Part shown: positions 1 through 6,451 of the stretch, piece after piece
How the letters are laid out: each line of letters begins with the position of its first letter
How positions within the stretch are numbered: the first letter of the stretch is position 1
DNA from: Acidobacteriota bacterium
GTDB taxonomy: Bacteria; Acidobacteriota; Terriglobia; UBA7540
DNA: 20,418 nucleotides
Assembly (NCBI GenBank): GCA_021827245.1
Contig: JAKAWN010000071.1
Location: 1-20,418, forward strand
Direction of reading: 5' to 3'
Notes under the pieces: generated by a model
The model's database searches: none
The model's input: the letters and a program-made list of their open reading frames with translations, nothing else
What the model was told of the DNA's origin: nothing
Program-made: the position numbers and the translations under genes

Positions 1-58
1 TCAGGCCTGCCAGCAACACGATCACCAGTGCAGCCGTGAGGGTACGTGTCAATTTCAT
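1..58 (-). CDS. N-terminus of a signal-peptide protein, cut by the window edge
   Basis: Only the first 19 codons are present. They start at an ATG (56-58) and read MKLTRTLTAALVIVLLAG, a basic N-terminus followed by a hydrophobic core, as in a Sec signal peptide or lipoprotein leader. An AAAGGAAT-like Shine-Dalgarno sequence lies about 9 bases upstream. The mature protein is outside the window, so no function can be assigned. It is the last visible member of the minus-strand run of small genes at 1-1636. Confidence 0.6.
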   Translation of the reverse strand, partial: MKLTRTLTAALVIVLLAGL

Positions 59-115
59 AAAAATCATTCCTTTCTGCCTCGTCAGCAAAATTCGTGGGTA
101 GTTTCAGGGTCTGGA

Positions 116-170
116 AGCCACGTTCAATCACATTTGTGATTGACCGTCGGCTCGTCCTCCACCAAAAGCC
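116..170. repeat. Palindromic intergenic repeat, copy A
   Basis: This 55-bp unit aligns without gaps to 808-862, with 44 of 55 positions identical. It contains the dyad TCAATCACA-tt-TGTGATTGA (124-132 and 135-143), extended outward by ACG/CGT after one mismatch. A conserved flank resembling TCGTCCTCC..CAAAAGC follows the dyad. The copy lies between the 103-residue ORF and the truncated gene at the window start. Neither strand has a T-tract after the hairpin, so a classical intrinsic terminator is unlikely. Confidence 0.7.
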
Positions 171-226
171 CACAGTTAGGACAGCACGGACTGTGACTAC
201 CCGCTACCGGCTACGTGCCCCCATAC

Positions 227-538
227 CTATCGTGTGCCACGGTACTGAAAATCGACTGGGCCGACCCGGAAGTCACGGTTGTACTTGTCACGGAGCACGA
301 CATGCCTCCGGAGAGCCCGGCCGCGCGTTCCGATCGATGGCGTCACATACATCTGAAGGACTGCCCCACGGGCCTCGTGGCCTTTCAGGTAGATCTCGCG
401 GACGCTCTCCCACTTGCCCGGGTCCCAACCGGTCACCTGGGCTTCGAAGCAGGTAGCGCGGACCTCCGATAGTGAGGTCCGCGGCTGTGTCCAAGGATCA
501 ACACAAAAGCCGCAGACCGCAGCGACGGCGCTACCCAC
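227..538 (-). CDS. Small hypothetical protein, probably 5'-truncated paralogue of the 98-residue secreted protein
   Basis: A 103-codon frame opening with a GTG that has no convincing ribosome site. Function is unknown. Residues 3-29 (CGFC..DPW..P.TS.SEVRAT) align without gaps to the C-terminal half of the secreted protein at 1340-1636, and the DNA beneath is 75% identical (453-528 versus 1398-1473). That supports this frame as real or recently real. The rest contains VREIYLKGHEARG and VLRDKYNRDFRVGP, which I do not recognise. There is no signal peptide, unlike the paralogue. Upstream, the frame stays open for 15 codons, back to the stop codon of the zinc-ribbon gene, so the leader may have been lost. 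A pseudogene or translational coupling to the upstream gene are both possible. Confidence 0.45.
   Translation of the reverse strand: MGSAVAAVCGFCVDPWTQPRTSLSEVRATCFEAQVTGWDPGKWESVREIYLKGHEARGAVLQMYVTPSIGTRGRALRRHVVLRDKYNRDFRVGPVDFQYRGTR
457..483. other. Perfect 10-bp-stem hairpin inside the 103-residue ORF
   Basis: The sequence is CGCGGACCTC, then a 7-base loop (467-473), then GAGGTCCGCG. It sits in the codons for the shared SEVRA motif. The paralogous site near 1403-1424 keeps only a weaker ACCTC/GAGGT dyad. There is no adjacent T-run, so it is not a standard terminator. Confidence 0.5.
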
Positions 539-583
539 TCCGTCAACGTCGCTTGCGGGGGCAAATACGGTCGATGTGGCCGC

Positions 584-781
584 CTAGCCGCGCTTGAACT
601 CTGCGCCACAGGTTATGCACCGGACCTCGTCCACCGGGGCCAGCAATGATGCCACGCCGAACAGCACCTTGCGTGCCGTCGACCGCACCGCTTCGAATTG
701 CGTGCCATTGCACTTTGGAAAGTGCAGATTTCCCGCCTCGTCTCGGCGCGTTACGTCTGTGAATTTGTTACTGTCGGTCAT
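584..781 (-). CDS. Small zinc-ribbon-like protein with one Cys replaced by Phe
   Basis: A 65-residue protein starting at ATG 781 with GGAGG six bases upstream. It contains F21-P-K-C24-N-G-T-Q-F and ends with C55-I-T-C58-G-A-E-F-K-R-G. This is the layout of short two-knuckle zinc ribbons (CPxCGGTQF...CxxCGxxFKRG) that occur as free-standing small proteins. Between the knuckles lies a basic stretch (RSTARK) and a short hydrophobic segment (VLFGVASLLAPV). The first expected Cys is Phe21 (TTT), one base change from TGT, so only three of four metal ligands remain. Function is unknown. The next gene on this strand begins 45 bases after its stop. Confidence 0.75.
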   Translation of the reverse strand: MTDSNKFTDVTRRDEAGNLHFPKCNGTQFEAVRSTARKVLFGVASLLAPVDEVRCITCGAEFKRG

Positions 782-807
782 CTTTAGCCTCCGTCAGACG
801 GGGTAGC

Positions 808-862
808 AGCCACGGTCAATCATGTTCTCGATTGACCGTGGGTTCGTCCTCCCTCAAAAGCA
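808..862. repeat. Palindromic intergenic repeat, copy B
   Basis: Partner of the element at 116-170, offset by 692 bp. The dyad is stronger here: CCACGGTCAATC (810-821), an 8-base loop, then GATTGACCGTGG (830-841), a perfect 12-bp stem. It lies between the zinc-ribbon gene and the 154-residue gene, so like copy A it follows the 3' end of a minus-strand gene. No T-tract follows on either strand. Confidence 0.75.
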
Positions 863-863
863 A

Positions 864-1328
864 TCAGAAGATCGTGAGGGAAATTTGGATGCCGGGATGT
901 CCCGGGTCGCACAGGTAGTAGCCGCCCCGGACGTACTCCACGTAAACCCTGTCGGTGCGGCGCCAGCCGGTTGGCCATCGCCCTCTGAATCCGAACGTAT
1001 AGCCGCTGTAAGCGAAGCGGTTGTATCCGTTCACCATCCTGGGACGGACCATGCGAAACTCGTGCTCGCGGCCAAAATGGGCGCGGTAACGGGCGTCAGG
1101 AATGCGTCCATAATGGTTGCCGTGGTTTCTAGCGACGGCGTGTGACCGCCGCTGCTGCGCACGACGGGAGTTCTTCTGCTCCTGTTTCCTGTGCTGTTTC
1201 TCTTCTTGCTTCCGGTGGCGCTCCTGCGGCCCTCGCCCCTGGGCATTGGCCGCCACGCTCATTCCCGCGAGGCACGCCGCGCTTAGCAGAGCCGCCACCG
1301 CCATCTTTCTCAAGATACTGATTCTCAC
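864..1328 (-). CDS. Secreted basic hypothetical protein
   Basis: A 154-residue protein starting at GTG 1328. The start is fixed by AAGGAGG at 1335-1341, six bases upstream; the ATG two bases away runs straight into a stop. Residues 1-30 form a Sec signal peptide ending ANAQ. Residues 31-70 are highly basic and Gln-rich (repeated RKQE/HRKQE), probably disordered. Residues 73-154 form a compact aromatic-rich domain (GRIPDARYRAHFGREHEF, WPTGWRRTDRVYVEYV, GYYLCDPGHPGIQI). From memory this C-terminal domain is typical of exported acidobacterial hypotheticals, and it is loosely reminiscent of RcnB-like periplasmic proteins. The envelope is its likely location; no enzymatic motif is seen. Confidence 0.85.
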   Translation of the reverse strand: MRISILRKMAVAALLSAACLAGMSVAANAQGRGPQERHRKQEEKQHRKQEQKNSRRAQQRRSHAVARNHGNHYGRIPDARYRAHFGREHEFRMVRPRMVNGYNRFAYSGYTFGFRGRWPTGWRRTDRVYVEYVRGGYYLCDPGHPGIQISLTIF

Positions 1329-1339
1329 ATCACACCTCC

Positions 1340-1636
1340 TTAGCAGTCAGATGATTCCACGAGGTCCAGCCTATAAAAAGTGTGCTCGCCAGTCCGCGTC
1401 GCGCGAACCTCCGATTCCGAGGTCGGCGGTTCTTTCCACGCATCAGGACAACAACGGCAGACCGCAGACCCGGCGGTTTGCGTTACAGGCACGGCGTTTT
1501 TTGTTTTGGGGGCGGCCAAAAGCCGTGGAGTTTCAAAAGACCGAAACTCCGCGTTACCCGCTGCTGCGCTTGCACGGGCCTGGACAGCAACCAGCAGAAG
1601 CGCGGCGCTCAGTATGACCGTAAGAATCCTGGTCAT
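1340..1636 (-). CDS. Small secreted Cys-containing hypothetical protein
   Basis: A 98-residue protein. I start it at ATG 1636 rather than 30 codons upstream, because MTRILTVILSAALLLVAVQA is a textbook signal peptide and a GGGGAA stretch precedes this ATG. The mature part is Ala-rich at first. It then has AVCRCCPDAWKEPPTS and SEVRAT, and ends in a C-terminal Cys (VESSDC). The block from AVC to SEVRAT is shared with the ORF at 227-538. The clustered Cys residues suggest disulfides or metal binding in the periplasm, but nothing assigns a function. It precedes the 154-residue gene by 11 bp on the same strand, so the two are probably co-transcribed. Confidence 0.7.
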   Translation of the reverse strand: MTRILTVILSAALLLVAVQARASAAAGNAEFRSFETPRLLAAPKTKNAVPVTQTAGSAVCRCCPDAWKEPPTSESEVRATRTGEHTFYRLDLVESSDC

Positions 1637-2021
1637 GATTTCCCCGCTGGCGATGCATCGATCGTGACTCCTTGCGTTGTGCGCGGCGGCAAGTAACGGC
1701 GACATTATGATTAAACTTGTATACACCCCGCACGCCCGAAATGCAAGGACCTAAATTGGGAATTAGAAGCCGCTCAGAAGCAATTCCGGGTGATGAGTGG
1801 CTGGTGATGGGAAAACGCAATGATGAATGGCAAAAACAAGGCTTCTGAGCTCAGGGTTCAGGCTTGTGAGCAGGCAGCGCGCTTCTCCGGTTCCAAGGGC
1901 CGCGGCTTTTTCCTCGTGCCCGTCGGGTCTCATCGCGTCCCTCATCAAAACAAGAACCGCAGACCGGGACAACCACTTCAAACTGCGAATCGCAAACGCT
2001 TCATCAGTCCTCCCTCCAGAA
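1637..2021. other. 385-bp gap with no convincing gene
   Basis: This lies between the upstream end of the small-gene island and the 3' end of the lactate permease gene. Short frames exist on both strands but lack ribosome sites and protein-like composition. The only motifs noted are a TGTATACA palindrome (1718-1725) and a CCGCAGACCG string near 1956-1970 that echoes the Cys-coding segment of the two paralogous small genes. No terminator with a T-run was seen. Confidence 0.5.
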
Positions 2022-3629
2022 TTACCGGATCATCGTTCCGGGGAGGACAAAGTAATAAAACAGGCCGATACAGATCAGGCAAGCCACCAGAACCAGCGTC
2101 CAGCCCATGTTATGCCGGATGACTTCGCCTTCATTGCGCACATATCCCGTTGTGGCCACGCCGACGCTCGCCGTCTGCGGAGCAATCGGCTTGCCCACTT
2201 CTGCGCCCACCGAATTCAACGAGGGAGCCAGCAACACCGGAAAACCGAGCAGGTTCCCGACCATCGTCTGGAAAGCCCCGAACATCGCGTTCGTCGACGT
2301 ATTGCTACCTGAAAGAGCCACGCCAATCCATCCCAGAATCGGAGCCACGACCAGGAACCACACTCCCAGCTTGGAGAAAGTGTAGGCCAGCGAAGCCGCC
2401 ATGCCGGAGTAATTAAAAATGTAGGCCAGAGCGAAAATGAACACACCCACCAGCAGCGCTCCCCACATCTGCGTGAAGGTCTTTCGAAAGACTGCTTTCA
2501 GGATGAGCTTCCCAGGCCGCAGCATCAATGCGATCAGCAACCATGAGGCCATGATCGATGTCCCGCCGATAAAGGGCGTGAAAGCAAAAGAGGCGCTGAT
2601 CACCTTATGGTTTAAGGAAGAAATCCCCTCCACTTCAAAGCCCTTCAAGGTGATGGCTGGAAGCGAAGACCACGGCCCGGTCCACAAAACGACGACGGCC
2701 ACAAGCAGAAAAAACGGAGCCCAGGCTGCGAGCACCCGCCGCCGGCTGAGGCCGTGTGCGCTGGTCTGATGGGCCGGAGCTTCAGTGATCGGAACGCCCC
2801 CGTAACCCAGCGTCTCGGCAGGCTTCCAGAAACGCAACAGAACCAGCAAAGCAACGAAACAAACCACCGCCCCGGTGACGTCCGGCAAGTAGGGGCCCAG
2901 GTATTGTGAAACTGGAAACTGACCGGCAATGTATGCAAACGATCCGACTACGGCCAGCGGCCACGCGCCACGTAGGCCGCGTTTTCCGGCGACCAGGTAA
3001 ATAAGTACCCAGGGAGGAACCAGCGCCAGCAAAGCAACGATTTTTCCCACCGACGCCGAGAGTGCCATCAGGGGCAAGCCGGTTACAGCAGCCAGCGCGA
3101 TGATGGGAACGCCCAGCGCCCCGAACGATACGGGGGCGTTGTTGGCAATCGCCGCTACCCGGATGGCATCCAGATCCCGAATGCCAAGGGCAATCAGCAA
3201 TGGCGCAACAACAGCCCAGGGATAACCGAAGCCGACCAACCCTTCAAGCAAGGCGCCGAAGGCCCAAGCCAGCAGAATGGCCTGGACTCGCACATCCGCT
3301 GTGGCGTTTGCGGTCAGCCATTTCTGGAAGTCCCCAAAAACACCGGTCATGACCAAAGTGTTGAAGATAATTACTCCCCAGAAAGTGATCCAGTCAACCG
3401 CCCACACTCCCGTCGCGCTCCCATACACACAGGCCATGAGTGCGTTGCTGAAGGGGACATGCCACACCCACAAAGCAAGCCCCAAAGTCACAACCGCTCC
3501 TATCAGCGTCGCCAGCCATGCGGTCATACGGTAGACAGCCAGGAGAACCAGCAGCAAAATCACCGGAACCAGCGCAACCAGCGCCGTCAGCCCTACGCTA
3601 TGCATCGGATCAAGCACTTGTTCGAACAA
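2022..3629 (-). CDS. lctP: L-lactate permease (LctP/LldP family)
   Basis: A 535-residue integral membrane protein with about a dozen or more hydrophobic helices, close to the usual length of LctP/GlcA-type permeases. Family landmarks are the N-terminal LDPMHSVGLTALVALVPV, the AWAFGALLEGLVGFGYPWAV block, NNAPVSFGALGVPI near residue 160, and SGSNTSTNAMFGAFQ near residue 440. These permeases import L-lactate, D-lactate or glycolate with protons. Translation starts at TTG 3629: AAGGAGG at 3636-3642 sits six bases upstream and no better start is near. It is the last gene of the uxuA-kdgD side of the block, 167 bp after uxuA. It may carry a sugar-derived hydroxy acid rather than lactate in this setting; that is inference. 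Confidence 0.9.
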   Translation of the reverse strand: MFEQVLDPMHSVGLTALVALVPVILLLVLLAVYRMTAWLATLIGAVVTLGLALWVWHVPFSNALMACVYGSATGVWAVDWITFWGVIIFNTLVMTGVFGDFQKWLTANATADVRVQAILLAWAFGALLEGLVGFGYPWAVVAPLLIALGIRDLDAIRVAAIANNAPVSFGALGVPIIALAAVTGLPLMALSASVGKIVALLALVPPWVLIYLVAGKRGLRGAWPLAVVGSFAYIAGQFPVSQYLGPYLPDVTGAVVCFVALLVLLRFWKPAETLGYGGVPITEAPAHQTSAHGLSRRRVLAAWAPFFLLVAVVVLWTGPWSSLPAITLKGFEVEGISSLNHKVISASFAFTPFIGGTSIMASWLLIALMLRPGKLILKAVFRKTFTQMWGALLVGVFIFALAYIFNYSGMAASLAYTFSKLGVWFLVVAPILGWIGVALSGSNTSTNAMFGAFQTMVGNLLGFPVLLAPSLNSVGAEVGKPIAPQTASVGVATTGYVRNEGEVIRHNMGWTLVLVACLICIGLFYYFVLPGTMIR

Positions 3630-3796
3630 TACGATCCTCCTTTACAAGCAAGGTACCCACAAAAACGGAATGCCGCTCTTTGCGCTCGGCTTCACCCCCC
3701 CGGAATCAGAGGAAGCGCCTGCTCTTCTTTTATCGCTCTTAGTAGAGGGCAATGGGGACCTCATTGTCGTTTCAGCCGGCTGTGGCAGCCGAGGAT

Positions 3797-4912
3797 TCAG
3801 CTTTCGCCCTGAACCATCTGAAGCGCGGTGGCGATATAGCCATACTCGAAGGCGAAGGCCTGTTTTCTGCCGTGGTCTCCTTCGATCGTCGGAGCATGGT
3901 CTGGCATGACCATGCCGTCGTATCCAACCTCTTTGTATGTGCGCATCGCACGCAACATGTCGACGCTCCCGTTATCCGGGAAAGTCTCCTGAAAATCGAG
4001 GAAATGTCCCCGGATGTTGCGGAAGTGGACGTTGAAGATTTTCTTGCGCTCACCGAAATAGCGAATGACATCGTAGATTTCTTCACCGGGGTTCTGCAGC
4101 ATTTCAGAAACGGTGCCTTGGCAGAAGTTCAGGCCGTGATAAGGACTGGGATGAATGGAGATAAATCGCTTCAGGCCGTCAACACTGCCCAGCACTCGAT
4201 GAACACCGCGAAAGCCGCGTATCCGGGGCATAGCCGGATCGTGCGGATGGCAGGCTATCCTGACCTTGTATTCGTTCGCCACCGGCACAACTCGATCCAG
4301 AAAGTAGGTGATTCGTTCCCACATCTGCTCCGCGCTGACGCGGCCCGCCGGAGTCAGGGGAAGATGCTCCGCTTCAGCTTCAGCATAGTTGAAGGTACTG
4401 TAGGTAGCGCCGCCGCGGCCGCGAGTCGGTTTGGTACGCACGACCCCCAGAATGGTCAGGTTGTATTTCGCCGCCGGAATTCCCGCTCGAGCGCAATCGC
4501 GAATCATCCCGCAAATCCTCTCGATTTCGCGGTCGCGCTCCGGACTTTCACCGAGCATGATGGCCGAGTTTTCAGCGCGAGTGATGTAACTGGAACTCAG
4601 CGGCAGGGGAACCATCACCAGCCTGATGCCAAAGGACTCCATGTTGTCACGCAGCCGCTGCAAGCCGTCTACCGTCCATTGCGCATCGGAATGTGGCGCT
4701 GGAAAACCGCAGCAGATGTGCCCCACGCCAAAGGCGGCAATTGCCCGCAGAGTATCATCCGAAGGCACAGCGGAAAACTGGGTGCCCAATTTCATCCGGC
4801 CTTCCGAGGACGCCTCACCATTCTTGGTTCGGCCGCCAAAGCCGCCCGTCGCCGCCAGTGGCGCAGCCGTAACCGCCGCTGCTGTTGATTGAAGAAATTT
4901 CCTGCGATTCAT
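3797..4912 (-). CDS. uxuA: Mannonate dehydratase, UxuA family, with Tat leader
   Basis: A 371-residue TIM-barrel enzyme predicted to convert D-mannonate to 2-keto-3-deoxy-D-gluconate. Motifs are CHPHDPAMP (His222), LNFCQGT (Cys264), FNVHFRNI (His296) and MPDHAP (Asp338); in order and spacing they match the His/Cys/His/Asp metal set of UxuA enzymes. The N-terminus [20 protein letters not shown] is a twin-arginine-type leader, whereas known UxuA enzymes are cytoplasmic. The start ATG 4912 has GGAGGG about 10 bases upstream. It follows kdgD by 111 bp and precedes the permease. An exported enzyme of a related TIM-barrel family is the alternative, but the complete metal site favours a dehydratase. 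Confidence 0.82.
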   Translation of the reverse strand: MNRRKFLQSTAAAVTAAPLAATGGFGGRTKNGEASSEGRMKLGTQFSAVPSDDTLRAIAAFGVGHICCGFPAPHSDAQWTVDGLQRLRDNMESFGIRLVMVPLPLSSSYITRAENSAIMLGESPERDREIERICGMIRDCARAGIPAAKYNLTILGVVRTKPTRGRGGATYSTFNYAEAEAEHLPLTPAGRVSAEQMWERITYFLDRVVPVANEYKVRIACHPHDPAMPRIRGFRGVHRVLGSVDGLKRFISIHPSPYHGLNFCQGTVSEMLQNPGEEIYDVIRYFGERKKIFNVHFRNIRGHFLDFQETFPDNGSVDMLRAMRTYKEVGYDGMVMPDHAPTIEGDHGRKQAFAFEYGYIATALQMVQGES

Positions 4913-5023
4913 TTTCTTGTGCCCTCCGTGACCACCTCAAAATCAATCTGAAAACGAAACGTATGTGCACGTCTGCACGCGCCACCGTTCGCGGCGACTG
5001 CTCTCATCTTGAGCCTGCGTTTA

Positions 5024-5956
5024 TCAACCTGGATGTTTTTTGCTTGCAGCAGCCAGCCCCTTAGCTATGATCGCCTTCAAGGCGTCTTCCTCTTCTCGCG
5101 AACAGTCCACGAGCGGCGGTCGTACGGGACCGGCAGTCTTACCCACAGCTTTCAATCCGGCCTTAATCAATGAGACTGCATAGCCTTTTCGCCGGTCGCG
5201 CAATTCGGCCAGTGGACGGTAGAATGCGTCGAGCAACCGATCCGTCGCCGGTCCATCGCCTTGCACCAGCGCCTCATAAAAAGCTCTGGCAATGGAAGGA
5301 ACAAAGTTGAAAACCGCTGAAGAATAGTTTATGATACCCAGCCCTTTGAAGGCTGCTGCGGACAGTTCAGCAGTCGGCATGCCATTGATGATGACCAGCC
5401 GGTCGCCTGCTTCCTTTTGAATTCGCAATAGGCGTTCCATATTTCCGTAGCCGTCCTTGAAGCCGATAATATTCTGCAGTTCGCTCAAGCGTGCTGCCGT
5501 CGGGGGATCAAAGATCGCGTTGTCGCGCTGATAGAGAATCAAGCCAAGATTGGTTCCAGCGGCGACTCTGCTGTAGTGATCGTAAAGGCCTTGCTGGTCG
5601 GCCTGAATCAGATATGGCGGAAGGATGAGCAAGCCGTCGGCGTCGGCGTCCTCAGCGGCCTTCGCAAAGCTGACCGCGAGTCTGGTTCCATAACCCGCTC
5701 CTGCAATCACGGGCAACCGGCCGTCGGCTTCCTCTACCGCCGTTTTCACCAGACTTCGATACTCCGCCAGATCAAGAGAGAAGAATTCTCCGGTCCCCCC
5801 GCATACAAAGAGTGCAGCCGGCTTTCCCCCAATCATCCAGCGGATTTGCTCTCTGTACCGAGCGAGATCGACTTCCAAATGTTCAGTAAATGGAGTTACG
5901 GGAAAGGAAAACAACCCACGCAGGCGGTTTCTCAGTTCTTCTGGCGATAATCCCAT
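5024..5956 (-). CDS. kdgD: 5-dehydro-4-deoxyglucarate dehydratase-type enzyme (DapA superfamily)
   Basis: A 310-residue (beta/alpha)8 aldolase-fold protein of the usual length. Motifs are LFSFPVTPF (residues 15-23), CGGTGEFFSL (52-61), LYQRDN with Tyr142, and the Schiff-base lysine Lys167 in IIGFKDGYGNME. FSFPVTPF and GTGEFFSL point to the KdgD branch, which turns 5-dehydro-4-deoxy-D-glucarate into 2-oxoglutarate semialdehyde, CO2 and water. Related DapA-family members act on L-2-keto-3-deoxyarabonate or cleave 2-keto-3-deoxygluconate, and beside an arabinose operon and a mannonate dehydratase these are real alternatives. ATG 5956 has AGGAAT about seven bases upstream. It is the first gene of its group, after a 495-bp leader region. 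Confidence 0.85.
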   Translation of the reverse strand: MGLSPEELRNRLRGLFSFPVTPFTEHLEVDLARYREQIRWMIGGKPAALFVCGGTGEFFSLDLAEYRSLVKTAVEEADGRLPVIAGAGYGTRLAVSFAKAAEDADADGLLILPPYLIQADQQGLYDHYSRVAAGTNLGLILYQRDNAIFDPPTAARLSELQNIIGFKDGYGNMERLLRIQKEAGDRLVIINGMPTAELSAAAFKGLGIINYSSAVFNFVPSIARAFYEALVQGDGPATDRLLDAFYRPLAELRDRRKGYAVSLIKAGLKAVGKTAGPVRPPLVDCSREEEDALKAIIAKGLAAASKKHPG

Positions 5957-6451
5957 CCGATATTCCTATCTGCCTGAAAAACGGCTTTCATAAACCTTCG
6001 ACGTTGGCTCGACCGCTCGACTTCCACATAGCAGCAATACAGAGAATTTCGGCAAAAGCCGTTGCCGATTCGAGGTGCCCGGCGGGACTGTTCCTGCGTT
6101 TGGTTGATCGCCCGGCCAGGCTTGGAGCCCCCACCATGCCCCTGGCCAGGGCACAAACTCCGTCCGGCTCTTCGAGTCGGTCAATTGCTGCAATGTGCGG
6201 ACAATTCGGCGAGGTCAGAGTGCTGGTTGCGCGCTCGAACCGCACCATAATTCGGAGGCATTATACACCCCCAAATAAGCTGTCAACGCCGGTTTTGCGT
6301 TTTCTTGAAAACGAATTGAACAAGCGAAGGCTTATTCCGTAATCTTCTCGTCACTCCATGCACCGGGGCAGGGGCAGCCGCCTTCAAAGGCGCGGGTTGC
6401 GGGAAGATCAGCATAGCAGAAACTTACCGCGCTACCGGCCTCAATGGAACT
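5957..6451. other. 495-bp gap between the isomerase gene and kdgD
   Basis: It separates the arabinose genes from the kdgD-uxuA-lctP group, suggesting a second transcription unit. Minus-strand frames are open for 74-86 codons at 5932-6248, but they lack ribosome sites and recognisable domains. The only candidate signal is the promoter-like pair at 6260-6286, which would leave a 5' leader of roughly 300 bases before kdgD. No terminator with a T-run was found after the isomerase gene. Confidence 0.5.
6260..6286 (-). promoter_or_regulatory. Candidate promoter for the kdgD-uxuA-lctP group
   Basis: Minus strand: TTGACA (6281-6286), a 15-base spacer, then TATAAT (6260-6265). Both hexamers are perfect sigma70 consensus, but the spacer is 2 bases shorter than ideal. 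Confidence 0.4.

Noticed and set aside
1763..1981. Minus-strand 72-codon frame before the small-gene island
   Set aside because: No ribosome site, no domain, no signal peptide; composition looks like translated spacer.
3752..4888. Long plus-strand open frame of 378 codons
   Set aside because: It lies wholly antisense to the UxuA-type gene, which has the complete metal-binding motif set; the antisense product has no recognisable motifs.
4960..4985. Repeated TGCACG motif downstream of kdgD as an operator or terminator
   Set aside because: Only 5-bp pairing, no T-run and no promoter elements around it.
5932..6248. Overlapping minus-strand frames of 74-86 codons upstream of kdgD
   Set aside because: Three frames are open together, none has a Shine-Dalgarno site or a recognisable motif, and one overlaps the kdgD start.
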